Assembly: GCF_001434315.1 (NCBI RefSeq)
Contig: NZ_AZFE01000031.1
Location: 556,450 to 620,449 of the forward strand
Source: Paucilactobacillus oligofermentans DSM 15707 = LMG 22743
GTDB lineage: Bacteria > Bacillota > Bacilli > Lactobacillales > Lactobacillaceae
DNA: 64,000 bases
Reading direction: 5' to 3'
Shown here: in pieces, positions 36,571-45,104 of the stretch
How the letters are laid out: each line of letters starts with the position of its first letter
Position numbering within the stretch: the stretch's first letter is position 1
Program-made: the position numbers and the translations under genes
Notes under the pieces: generated by a model
Databases searched by the model: none
Told to the model about the DNA's origin: nothing
What the model saw: only the letters and a program-made list of their open reading frames with translations

Positions 36571-36671
36571 CGATTAATTAAGAATTCTTAAACGCTGAGC
36601 AACATACTCGTAATGTATTTTAAAAAGTAATATTATTATCAAACCCAAATTCTTAATCTAAGGAAGGAACA

Positions 36672-37733
36672 ATGATGTTAGACATTATTTCATACGCCCA
36701 AAAGTTCGCTAAATTTACTTTTGCAGAAAAGTCATTTAACAACATTGATGGGGTTATTTTTTCACAACTCCCTTACTTAAATTACAAGCACTTAAACTCG
36801 CCGACCAGGTTGATAGATATGACAATTGAAGAGCTTGCACACCTTACCAAGCATACTTGGAATGCCCAAAAAAATTATGCATTACTAAACATCATGAAAA
36901 ATAGTATTCGCTATCGTAACGTAAAATTTTTAGATTTTACAAATAAGTTCAGTTACGGGAAGGAACAATGTTTTTCAGCAATTAGTTTGCAAATTGACAC
37001 TGACAATTATTTCGTTGGCTATCGTGGAACCGAATCTAATTTTGTCGACTGGAAAGAAGACTTAAATCTTTAATTTATGAAGGAAATCCCCTCACGAGTT
37101 GAGGCTACTAAATATCTGTGTGATTTTATGCATACCGTCTCTGGAGATGTAATCATCGGCGGCCACTCTAAAGGTGGTGATCTCGCAACCTTTGCCTTTA
37201 AGCATCTCCCTCCTGAACTTCAACCACGAATCATCCATACTTATAGTATCGACGGTCCGACTTCAATTAAAACTAAACATCTTCATCTCCAAGATCGGAT
37301 TACTAAATTAGTCCCACAAACATCATTAATCGGAATTATTATGGATCGGTCAAAAAAATTTCAAGTAGTTAAAAGTACCGCCGATTTTATGGAACAACAT
37401 AACCCATTCACCTGGTGCGTAGCTGATGATGACTTTGACTATCTTCCCCAGACTGATAAATTTTCTAAAATCATGCAAGAATCATTAATTTCATGGCAAA
37501 CTGAGTTATCACCAACTATCAAAAAATATTTTATTAACTCACTTTTTAAAGCTGTTAATAAAACCGGCAGCACCTCCGTCAATGAATTTACTAAACATTG
37601 GCAGCAAAATGTCTTTACCATCTTCAAAATTAGCCTGCATCAACCCATTGAAACTCGTAAAGTTTGGCGCAATGTTTCAGGTAAATTTGTTAAGTGCTTA
37701 ATTAGTTCTACCAGTAAGCACGCCTTTCGATAA
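36672..37733 (+). pseudogene. DUF2974 (Mbeg1-like) alpha/beta-hydrolase-fold gene broken by an in-frame TAA
   Basis: Codons 36672-37070 encode a 133-residue N-terminal part ending VGYRGTESNFVDWKEDLNL, then TAA at 37071-37073. The same frame continues as FMKEIPSRVEATKYL and carries the nucleophile-elbow motif IIGGHSKGGDLA, ending at 37733. Relatives read straight through this point. The TAA replaces one sense codon (such as TCA or TTA), so this is a single-base nonsense event without frame loss. AAGGAAGG precedes the ATG. The downstream half has its own ATG at 37077 but no ribosome site. It ends at a shared terminator. Confidence 0.82.
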
Positions 37734-37741
37734 TAGTTAAC

Positions 37742-37774
37742 AAAAAATCGCCAAAATTTTTGGCGATTTTTTTT
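37742..37774. terminator. Bidirectional terminator
   Basis: AAAATCGCCA / TGGCGATTTT hairpin with long A and T runs lies between the convergent DUF2974 locus and the copper ATPase gene, whose stop it touches. Confidence 0.85.
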
Positions 37775-39662
37775 AAACGACTAATTTAACTTTATTCAAT
37801 AATAATGAACTACCTACAACTGAGATTGAGCTTAACGCCATCCCCAGGCCAGCCAATTCAGGGCTTAAAATCAAACCTAAACTCACAAAAATTCCAGCGG
37901 CAATTGGAATACCAATTGCATTGTAGATAAACGCCCAAAATAAATTTAATTTAATCCGGTTAAAGGTCTTTTTACTTAATTCTAAGGCCTTAACAACATC
38001 CAGCAAGTCGTTTTTAACCAAGACAATATCACCAGATTCAATTGCAACGTCAGTTCCCGAACCCATTGCAATTCCAACGTCAGCCGTTGCTAACGCAGGC
38101 GCATCATTAATCCCATCACCCACGAAAGCTACCACTTCATTCGTCTGTAAATGTTTAACCTGATCAGCTTTATCTTTTGGCAATACATTTGCAATTACCG
38201 TATCAATTCCAACTTGATCCGCAATTGCTTGCGCAACTAATTCATTATCACCCGTCAACATAGCCGTCTTTAATCCACGTCGATGCAGTGAGTTAATCGC
38301 TGTTTTAGCAGTTGCTTTAGCCATATCTTGGATGGCAACCAACCCAATTACTTGTTGATTGCGGCCAACGGTTACCACTGTTTTGGCTTCGTTTTGTAGT
38401 TGATGCATCTCAGCTTCAAATGAATTACTTTTAGCTAATTTTGGCGAACCTACAAACACCTTTTCGCCATTAATTTCACCTTCAACTCCACGGCCTTCAA
38501 TTGATTTAAAGTTTTCAACCACGTAATCTGAATTTGGTTGTTGCTTCAAAATAGCCTTTGCCAATGGGTGCTCTGATGCAGATTCTAATGCAGCGGCGAT
38601 GGCTAATACTTCTTTTTCATCCCCTATAACATTAGTCACTTTGGGGGTACCTTCAGTAATGGTTCCGGTTTTATCAAAAACGACCGTGGTAATTTGATTA
38701 ACGGTTTCTAAAACTTCCCCATTTTTAATTAAAATACCTAATTTAGCACTTCGCCCAGTTCCAACCATTAAGGCAGTTGGTGTGGCAATTCCTAGTGCAC
38801 ATGGACAAGCAATGATAATCACTGAGACCGCAAATAACATTGCATTAACCACACTAGCACCTAAGAAACTGTACCAAATCGTAAACGTTAAAATTGAGAC
38901 CATCAAAACGATTGGTACAAAAATATTGGCAATTTGATCGACGGTTTTCTGAATTGGCGCATGACTAGTTTGGGCTTTCTTCACTAATTCGACAATCTGT
39001 GCCAGCATTGTATCACTACCAACTTTAGTTACTTTAAAAGTGACCGTTCCATCAATATTTAAAGTTGATCCAATCACGTGATCGCCCACTTTTTTGCTCA
39101 CAGGCATACTTTCTCCAGTCACCATTGCTTCATTAATTGCTGATTTACCTGAAATAATAATTCCGTCTAACGCAATTTTTTGACCTGGTTTAACCCGAAT
39201 TTCATCGCCTAATTCAACTTCATCAATTGGTACTTGAATATACTGACCATCACGTAAAACTTCAGCATCCTTAGCTTGTAAATTAACTAGTTTTTCAACT
39301 GCACTAGAAGCAGAATCGCGCATGCGCTCCTCAAACACTTGACCTAATAGTACAAACGTAACGACAAAGGCGGCACTTTCAAAAAAAACTGCCCGACCAG
39401 TTAATAATGCAAAAATACTATAAACATAAGTTACTAACGTTCCCACTGCTACCAAAGTATCCATATTGGCATGATGATTTTTAAATGATGCCCACGCACT
39501 TTCAATAAATTGCCGGGCAGAGATTGCCATCACGATGGTAGTTAAACCGAACATGATCCAAGCATCTCCATGAATCATCAAACCAAATAAATTTGTAATC
39601 ATCATTACTAACATGGGTAACGAAGCAACTAAGGAAACTATAAAGCGCTTCTTAATGCTCAT
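37773..39662 (-). CDS. copA: Copper-exporting P1B-1 ATPase without N-terminal metal-binding domain
   Basis: The 629-residue pump has about eight membrane helices, the ion-binding CPCALGIATP in helix 6, DKTGT phosphorylation motif, SEHPLA nucleotide-site motif and GDGINDAPAL. It also has the P1B-1 residues YN (WAFIYNAIGIP) and MxxSS (MALSSISVV), which mark Cu+ specificity. The usual N-terminal HMA domain is absent; the protein starts at the first membrane helix. It overlaps the upstream cupredoxin gene by 4 bp, in an operon led by copY. Role: Cu+ export. Confidence 0.9.
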   Translation of the reverse strand: MSIKKRFIVSLVASLPMLVMMITNLFGLMIHGDAWIMFGLTTIVMAISARQFIESAWASFKNHHANMDTLVAVGTLVTYVYSIFALLTGRAVFFESAAFVVTFVLLGQVFEERMRDSASSAVEKLVNLQAKDAEVLRDGQYIQVPIDEVELGDEIRVKPGQKIALDGIIISGKSAINEAMVTGESMPVSKKVGDHVIGSTLNIDGTVTFKVTKVGSDTMLAQIVELVKKAQTSHAPIQKTVDQIANIFVPIVLMVSILTFTIWYSFLGASVVNAMLFAVSVIIIACPCALGIATPTALMVGTGRSAKLGILIKNGEVLETVNQITTVVFDKTGTITEGTPKVTNVIGDEKEVLAIAAALESASEHPLAKAILKQQPNSDYVVENFKSIEGRGVEGEINGEKVFVGSPKLAKSNSFEAEMHQLQNEAKTVVTVGRNQQVIGLVAIQDMAKATAKTAINSLHRRGLKTAMLTGDNELVAQAIADQVGIDTVIANVLPKDKADQVKHLQTNEVVAFVGDGINDAPALATADVGIAMGSGTDVAIESGDIVLVKNDLLDVVKALELSKKTFNRIKLNLFWAFIYNAIGIPIAAGIFVSLGLILSPELAGLGMALSSISVVGSSLLLNKVKLVV

Positions 39663-40036
39663 GGTTTAACCATTACCTTTCCATGGAACATATTCATTCC
39701 ACATGCAAAATCATATTCACCGGCTTTGGTGGTATCAATTTCAATCACGTGATCTTCATTTTGTGGGAGAAAATCATTGATACCGAAGTCCTCAAAAACT
39801 ACTCGTTCTAAACAGCTTGATGCATCTTTACGATTAAAAGTAAGTTTAGCCGGAACGCCTTGTTTTAAAACAATTGTGCTTGGATTATATCCACCGTTAA
39901 CGCTAACTGTAGCAGTTTGCGTTTTACTATTTAACGTTGCTTCAACGCCCTTGTCTTGCCGTTTTCCAAAAAACCACCAAGCGATTAAGCCAATTAAAAC
40001 TACTGCAACAATTACTACTATTATTTTGATCATCAT
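39659..40036 (-). CDS. Membrane-anchored cupredoxin-domain protein
   Basis: The 125-residue protein has one N-terminal membrane helix (about residues 4-22) and a cupredoxin-like beta domain. Candidate copper ligands are the Cys in SSCLERVVF and the CGMNMFHG cluster near the C-terminus (Cys, two Met, His). It is translationally coupled to the ATPase gene downstream. It probably delivers copper to the ATPase or holds it outside, replacing the missing HMA domain (inference). Confidence 0.82.
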   Translation of the reverse strand: MMIKIIVVIVAVVLIGLIAWWFFGKRQDKGVEATLNSKTQTATVSVNGGYNPSTIVLKQGVPAKLTFNRKDASSCLERVVFEDFGINDFLPQNEDHVIEIDTTKAGEYDFACGMNMFHGKVMVKP

Positions 40037-40058
40037 TATTACCCCTTTAGTTAATTTG

Positions 40059-40496
40059 TTATTTACAATTCATTGCCGCGCCTGGTACACAATCACATTC
40101 AACTTTATCAGGTGCATCACTTAGTTTTTTTTCTAAGACTTTTTGCATTGATTCAATATCCGTTTTAGTTAAAGTTGAATTTTTAATTAATTCGATAATT
40201 GTAATTCCTTTTTTCATATTACAAAGTGAGGCAAAAAGATCATTAACCGTGTCATTCATCGCCGTTTGTTCAGGAATTGTTGCATGATAGACAAAATTAC
40301 GACCCTCTTTAGTTGTCGCCAACAAATTTTTCTTAACTAACCGACCCAATAACGTTTTAATGGTTGACTCTGACCATTCTCGTTTCCGCTGAATAATCTC
40401 AATCACTTCCCGACTACCAGCGTGGCCTAATGTCCATACAATTCGCATTAATTCCCATTCGGCACTCGTCATTTTTTCTGTTTGTATCTCCGTCAT
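40059..40496 (-). CDS. copY: CopY/BlaI-family copper-responsive repressor
   Basis: The 145-residue protein has the winged-helix BlaI/CopY fold (SAEWELMRIVWTLGHAGSRE, then STIKTLLGRLVKKNLL). The cysteine hook at its end is unusual: Cys134, Cys136 and Cys144 (CDCVPGAAMNCK) instead of the full CxC-x4-CxC. AGGGGTGAGCAA precedes the ATG. It heads the copY-cupredoxin-ATPase operon. Two cop boxes lie just upstream. Family role: copper displaces zinc and releases DNA. Confidence 0.88.
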   Translation of the reverse strand: MTEIQTEKMTSAEWELMRIVWTLGHAGSREVIEIIQRKREWSESTIKTLLGRLVKKNLLATTKEGRNFVYHATIPEQTAMNDTVNDLFASLCNMKKGITIIELIKNSTLTKTDIESMQKVLEKKLSDAPDKVECDCVPGAAMNCK

Positions 40497-40518
40497 TTGC
40501 TCACCCCTTTTTTACGTT

Positions 40519-40528
40519 TACATTTGTA
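40519..40528. promoter_or_regulatory. cop box 1 (CopY operator)
   Basis: TACATTTGTA is an exact match to the known CopY operator TACANNTGTA, 23 bp upstream of the copY start. Confidence 0.82.
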
Positions 40529-40557
40529 ATCCTTAAACACATCATAATCGGTACGTT

Positions 40558-40567
40558 TACATTTGTC
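40558..40567. promoter_or_regulatory. cop box 2 (CopY operator, one mismatch)
   Basis: TACATTTGTC lies 39 bp from box 1, and both are part of the direct repeat ACGTTTACATTTGT. Paired cop boxes are the usual arrangement. Confidence 0.72.
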
Positions 40568-40574
40568 AACAAAA

Positions 40575-40600
40575 AAAGCTAATCCAAATGGATTAGCTTT
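40575..40600 (-). terminator. Terminator of the asd gene
   Basis: An 11-bp stem (AAAGCTAATCC with its complement), 4-nt loop and a run of A (T on the minus strand) lie just past the stop at 40614. Confidence 0.85.
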
Positions 40601-40613
40601 TACATTACATATT

Positions 40614-41705
40614 TTACTTAGCTTTAATATATCCTTGTGACGTCAGGAGTTCCGCACAGAGCACTGCTCCACCAGCTGCTCCACGCAGTGTGTTATGTGA
40701 AAGCCCAACGAACTTCCAATCAAAAATCTTGTCTGTTCGTAAACGCCCCACCGAAACTCCCATCCCGTGTTCAAAATTTACATCAAATCGAACTTGCGGA
40801 CGGAAATCATCTTGCATATATTGAATAAATTGTTTGGGTGCACTTGGTAAACCTAACTCTTGTGGTACACCACTGTAACTTTCAAGTGCTTCAATTAATT
40901 CTTCCTTAGTCGGATTTTGTTTAAAATTAACAAATGCCGCCGCAGTATGTCCATATAAAACTGGAACTCGTAAAGTTTGACTAGTAATTACGGTCGACTC
41001 AGCTGGAATAATTACTTTCTTTTCGTCATCCACATGGCCCCAAATTTTAAGCGGCTCCATTTCAGACTTTTCTTCTTCACCAGGGATATACGGAATCACG
41101 TTACCCATGATTTCAGGGGCATCTTCTAATGTTTTACCCGCACCAGAAATCGCTTGATAAGTTGTCGCTACTACTTGTGTTGGTTCAAATTTTTGCCACG
41201 CCGTTAAAGCTGGCGTATAACTTTGGATTGAACAATTAGGCTTAACCGCAATAAATCCTCGTTTAGTTCCTAATCGTTCCCGTTGATATTTAATTACCGC
41301 AGAATGTTCCGGGTTAATTTCTGGAATAATCATTGGAACATCAGGCGTCCAACGATGAGCACTATTATTTGAAACGACTGGAGTTTCAGTTTTAGCATAG
41401 TCCTCTTCAATTTGACGGATTTCATCTTTTGACATATCTACCGCAGAAAAGACAAAATCAACTTGTGAAGTGACCGCAGCAACATCTGCTGCATCTAATA
41501 ACACTAAATTTTTTACATTTTCTGGAATTGCTTCGTCTAATTTCCAACGACCATATACAGCTTCTTGATATGTTTTACCAGCACTATGAGGACTGGCTGC
41601 GACAACTGCAACTTCAAACCACGGATGATCGACTAACAGTGTGACAAATCGTTGGCCAACCATCCCTGTTGCACCAATCACACCAACCTTTAATTTTGTG
41701 TCCAT
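40614..41705 (-). CDS. asd: Aspartate-semialdehyde dehydrogenase
   Basis: The 363-residue enzyme has the NADP motif GVIGATGMVGQRFV at the N-terminus and the catalytic cysteine in KPNCSIQSYTPAL near residue 150. It also has the substrate-binding YQAISGAGK and a late HNTLRGAAGGAVL. NNSAHRW and the length fit the archaeal/fungal-like branch found in lactobacilli rather than the E. coli type. It reduces aspartyl phosphate to the semialdehyde for lysine, threonine and peptidoglycan precursors. The ATG at 41705 (GAGG upstream) is preferred; the ORF extends 69 bp further without a ribosome site. Confidence 0.9.
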   Translation of the reverse strand: MDTKLKVGVIGATGMVGQRFVTLLVDHPWFEVAVVAASPHSAGKTYQEAVYGRWKLDEAIPENVKNLVLLDAADVAAVTSQVDFVFSAVDMSKDEIRQIEEDYAKTETPVVSNNSAHRWTPDVPMIIPEINPEHSAVIKYQRERLGTKRGFIAVKPNCSIQSYTPALTAWQKFEPTQVVATTYQAISGAGKTLEDAPEIMGNVIPYIPGEEEKSEMEPLKIWGHVDDEKKVIIPAESTVITSQTLRVPVLYGHTAAAFVNFKQNPTKEELIEALESYSGVPQELGLPSAPKQFIQYMQDDFRPQVRFDVNFEHGMGVSVGRLRTDKIFDWKFVGLSHNTLRGAAGGAVLCAELLTSQGYIKAK

Positions 41706-41836
41706 CTCAAAAACCTCACTCTTATATTTCCGATAATTGTATCTACAATCATATTGCAAGTCAAGCCCTACCACGACTTAACTTCAATCATTTTTTGATG
41801 AACATAAAATTATTTATATAAAACCGATTAGTTTAC

Positions 41837-41852
41837 TGTTTCACGTGAAACA
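41837..41852. promoter_or_regulatory. parS ParB-binding site, perfect
   Basis: TGTTTCACGTGAAACA, a perfect 16-bp palindrome, lies in the gap between asd and the TetR gene. Confidence 0.88.
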
Positions 41853-41868
41853 AAGTCATCCATTTACT

Positions 41869-42531
41869 TTAAAATTTAGGACTGATTGCACGCAAAATTT
41901 GAATTTCAAGTTGTTCTAAATCATGTTCAACATTTGTTTTCACATTAGGTAATAAAATTTTAGTTTGCAAAAAATAAGTAAACATTTGACTGATAATCAT
42001 TCTAACTATCTCTAACAGTGAGAGTTCCGAATAAATTTCACCACGTTGCTGCATCAATTCAATTTGACCACCAAATACTTCCTTGATTCCGTTGTGCTCA
42101 CTATCATCTGTGATAACCCTTGTAACTTTAGGTAGCAATGTTTTATCAGTTAACAATTCAATCAACAAAATTTTAATAATTTCTGCATTCTGATTGATAA
42201 ATTCAAATCGATCAATAATAATAAAGTGAATTAAAGCTTGAACATCCGTCTGTTTTTTGAATTTCCCAAAAAATTCATCCCGATATACCGGAAATAATTG
42301 TTCAATAATTGGTTCTACAATGGCAATTAATAGTGCTTTTTTTGTTTTAAAATACTTAAAAATTGTTGCCTGACTAACTCCAGCTTCAATTGCAATTTGA
42401 GCCGTGGAAGTTCCATCAAACCCATTTTCAGCAAATAATTTGATGCCCGTTGCCAATACTTGCCGCTTACCGTTTGGCATCGTTTGTTCATTTAACATTT
42501 CTTGATAGTTAAGATAAATTTTATCGGCCAT
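41869..42531 (-). CDS. TetR-family regulator of the ABC-2 transporter operon
   Basis: The 220-residue protein has a TetR HTH (TSTAQIAIEAGVSQATIFKYFKTK at about residues 40-63) and a long ligand domain. It is the last gene of an ATPase-permease-TetR operon, 33 bp after the permease. It is the probable owner of the GTGAGT-N4-ACTCAC operator in front of that operon. The inducer is unknown. Confidence 0.86.
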   Translation of the reverse strand: MADKIYLNYQEMLNEQTMPNGKRQVLATGIKLFAENGFDGTSTAQIAIEAGVSQATIFKYFKTKKALLIAIVEPIIEQLFPVYRDEFFGKFKKQTDVQALIHFIIIDRFEFINQNAEIIKILLIELLTDKTLLPKVTRVITDDSEHNGIKEVFGGQIELMQQRGEIYSELSLLEIVRMIISQMFTYFLQTKILLPNVKTNVEHDLEQLEIQILRAISPKF

Positions 42532-42564
42532 TTTCCCACCCTTTTAAACTTTAATTTACGAAAA

Positions 42565-43662
42565 CTAGACCTTCCTATATCGTTTCATACCAACAATATT
42601 TAAAATTGTTAGTACAATAATAAATATAACTAAAATTACAATATCTAGACCTAATTTAAAAATTGAATCACCATGCATAATAATCTGTGTCTGCGCGTCA
42701 CCAGCATACTTAATTGGCAAAATATACGCAATTGATTGTACCCAATTAGCCATTGAATCGAGTGGAATAATCCCTGAAAAAAATACCTGTGGCATCACGA
42801 TTAACGGTATAAATTGCATCATTTGAAATTCCGAACGTGCAAAGGTCGACATCAAAATTCCAAATGCTAAAGCTACAAAAGCTAAGATAATATTGATTAA
42901 CATAACACTAAAAATATTTCCTACGACTTCAATGTCTAATAACCACACAGCGACTACAACAATAATCGCCGTTTGAATAATCGCTAAAATGCCGTAACTG
43001 AGCATGTAACCAAACACAATTTCCGATCGTCTCACCGGCGTTGCTAATAATCGATCTAAAGTTCCCGATGACCGTTCTTTTAATAAGGCCATCCCCGAAA
43101 TTAAAAAGACAAAGAAGAACACAAAAAAGCCAATTAAAATCGGAATTATTTTAGCAAAAAAGCCAGTATCCGCATCACCATATTGATAATGATTATTCAC
43201 TTTAATCTTGCTTCCATTATTCATTTGCATAGTTGTTCCACTTTGTTTTGCTAATAATTCAACTGTGGACTTCAATTGTGACAAATCATTCGTTGCAACT
43301 GCATTTTTAAAGGCCATTTTAGTAGCAGTTGTTTTACTAGAATCGGTATTGTCGTATGTAATATCATACTTACTACCAGTTTGTTTAACAATCGCGTCAA
43401 CCGTTTCATTCTTTAATGCTTTTTTTGCATCACCAATAGTTGTATAGGTTTCCACTTGAACATGCTTAGTAGCTTTTAATTCCGTTCTAATTCCACCATC
43501 AACATTAACTGCTGCAATCGTGATGTTAGTGGTCGAATTAGTATCAAACATTAATTTCAACATAAATAAAATTAAGATGGGTGCAAGAAACATTAAAGCT
43601 AGCGTTCGTTTGTCGCGTAATAATTCCTTAATTACCCGATTCATAATTGCTAATGTTCGCAT
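42565..43662 (-). CDS. ABC-2 type transporter permease
   Basis: The 365-residue protein has one N-terminal helix, a large extracytoplasmic segment (about residues 45-170) and five C-terminal helices, with LLATPVRRSEIVFGYMLSYG near residue 210. This is the ABC2_membrane_3 plan of drug and lipid exporters (YhgE/DrrB-like). It starts at the base where the ATPase gene ends, so the two are coupled. The substrate is unknown. Confidence 0.86.
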   Translation of the reverse strand: MRTLAIMNRVIKELLRDKRTLALMFLAPILILFMLKLMFDTNSTTNITIAAVNVDGGIRTELKATKHVQVETYTTIGDAKKALKNETVDAIVKQTGSKYDITYDNTDSSKTTATKMAFKNAVATNDLSQLKSTVELLAKQSGTTMQMNNGSKIKVNNHYQYGDADTGFFAKIIPILIGFFVFFFVFLISGMALLKERSSGTLDRLLATPVRRSEIVFGYMLSYGILAIIQTAIIVVVAVWLLDIEVVGNIFSVMLINIILAFVALAFGILMSTFARSEFQMMQFIPLIVMPQVFFSGIIPLDSMANWVQSIAYILPIKYAGDAQTQIIMHGDSIFKLGLDIVILVIFIIVLTILNIVGMKRYRKV

Positions 43663-44381
43663 TATAAGTCCCCCTCAGCTTTCAAAAAGACATCTTCAAT
43701 TGATGCTACTTGATACTGTGCTTTCAGTTGTGTCGGCGTATCAAATGCAATCACTTTTCCACCTAAAAGTAATGCTACTTCATCTACTTGTTCAGCTTCT
43801 GACATCACATGCGTCGTGATTAAAATAGACCGGCCTTGTGCTCGAATCGCGCGTAGTTCAGTCCAAACTTTACGACGTAACGCTGGATCAATCCCAACAG
43901 TTGGTTCATCTAATACTAATAATTGCGGTTGTCCCAGCAAAGCAATCGCTAATGATAAGCGTCGTTGCATTCCTCCAGAAAAACCACTAACTCGTTTGTT
44001 TAAATCATTAGTTAAATCAACTACTTGTGCGACATGGTTAATTTCATCAGTAACTTGGTTGGCTTTAATCCCCTTCATATCAGCAAAAAACTTTAAATTT
44101 TCATAAGCGGATAAAGAATCATATAACGCATCAGCCTGTGCCATATAACCTATTTGACCTAATAATTCACGATTGGGCATTTTTTTATCTAAAACGGTTG
44201 CTTCACCGCCATCGCCAACTTCCATTCCTAAGGCAATTTTAATCACGGTTGATTTTCCTGATCCTGATGGACCAATTAAACCAACAATTTGGCCAACTTT
44301 AACATCAAATTCCACATCTTGTAAGACTATCTGATTACCAAACTTTTTGACTAAATGTGATAATTTAATCGCATTTTCCAT
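43662..44381 (-). CDS. ABC-2 type transporter ATP-binding protein
   Basis: The 239-residue protein has Walker A GPSGSGKSTVIKIALG near residue 37, signature FSGGMQRRLSLAIAL, LVLDEPTVGIDP and TTHVMSEAEQVD, typical of drug-exporter ATPases. The ATG at 44381 with GAGG upstream is preferred over an ATG 39 bp earlier that would place the operator in the coding part. It heads the ATPase-permease-TetR operon. Confidence 0.88.
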   Translation of the reverse strand: MENAIKLSHLVKKFGNQIVLQDVEFDVKVGQIVGLIGPSGSGKSTVIKIALGMEVGDGGEATVLDKKMPNRELLGQIGYMAQADALYDSLSAYENLKFFADMKGIKANQVTDEINHVAQVVDLTNDLNKRVSGFSGGMQRRLSLAIALLGQPQLLVLDEPTVGIDPALRRKVWTELRAIRAQGRSILITTHVMSEAEQVDEVALLLGGKVIAFDTPTQLKAQYQVASIEDVFLKAEGDL

Positions 44382-44408
44382 TAATTTCACCTCATTAATT
44401 AAGCGTAA

Positions 44409-44424
44409 GTGAGTAATCACTCAC
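44409..44424. promoter_or_regulatory. TetR-type operator of the ABC-2 operon
   Basis: GTGAGT-AATC-ACTCAC, perfect 6-bp arms, lies 28 bp upstream of the ATPase start. The downstream TetR of this operon is the likely ligand (inference). Confidence 0.62.
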
Positions 44425-44499
44425 CTTGATGATTAAAATATAACTTGTTTACGTAAATACGTCAAGCTTCAACTACATTATAGAGCGTAATCATAATTG

Positions 44500-44552
44500 T
44501 TGACACCGTGTCACTTTGTGTTATGATACCCATATTGACGCAGTGTCACTTT
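44500..44552 (+). promoter_or_regulatory. Promoter with two operator repeats ahead of the TetR-ABC operon
   Basis: TTGACA (44500-44505), 16 nt, TATGAT (44522-44527). Two copies of TTGAC-R-C-M-GTGTCACTTT (44500-44517 and 44535-44552) hold the inverted core TGAC...GTCA, one over the -35 and one after the -10. Autorepression by the TetR at 44575 is expected. Confidence 0.68.
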
Positions 44553-44574
44553 TGACCGAAAAGGAGTTTTAATC

Positions 44575-45090
44575 ATGCCACTACCCACCTTTGAACATCT
44601 AACCAGTGAAAAACAAACTCGTATCCGTGATTCACTATTAACCGAATTCAGTCAATATCCCTTAGCAGAGGCCCAAGTTGCACGAATTGTCACTGAAGCC
44701 AAAATTGCTCGTGGAGCTTTTTATAAATACTTTACTGATTTAAATGATGCTTATTGTTATTTATTTGAAGTGGCTATGCAAGATATTCATACTGGATTTC
44801 CGAACCTCAATTATGATGAACCAGTTGCAATAGATAATTATATAAGTGCCACTAAAGCATTTATTGAGGGGATTAATAATTCAAAATATCAACCATTAAT
44901 CTTGATGCATTTTAGTAATAATGAAAGTGTTTTAGGCACTCGCCCCAGCCACATCATTTCTGGAGCTTACGGAGCTAGTCATTGGGCTGTAGAAGTTTTA
45001 TGTCATCAGACATTACGTGACGCTTTACTCGATAAAGAAAACGCTGAAATCCGCTTATCACAACTCACAGACGCTATCCGACAACTATAA
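44575..45090 (+). CDS. TetR-family regulator
   Basis: The 171-residue protein has an HTH near residues 25-55 (VARIVTEAKIARGAFYKYFTD). Length is short for TetR but plausible. AAAGGAG precedes the ATG. It is the first gene of a TetR-permease-ATPase operon and should repress it through the paired operators upstream. Its C-terminal part has no recognised ligand signature. Confidence 0.86.
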   Translation: MPLPTFEHLTSEKQTRIRDSLLTEFSQYPLAEAQVARIVTEAKIARGAFYKYFTDLNDAYCYLFEVAMQDIHTGFPNLNYDEPVAIDNYISATKAFIEGINNSKYQPLILMHFSNNESVLGTRPSHIISGAYGASHWAVEVLCHQTLRDALLDKENAEIRLSQLTDAIRQL

Positions 45091-45104
45091 AAGGAGTCCT
45101 TAAT

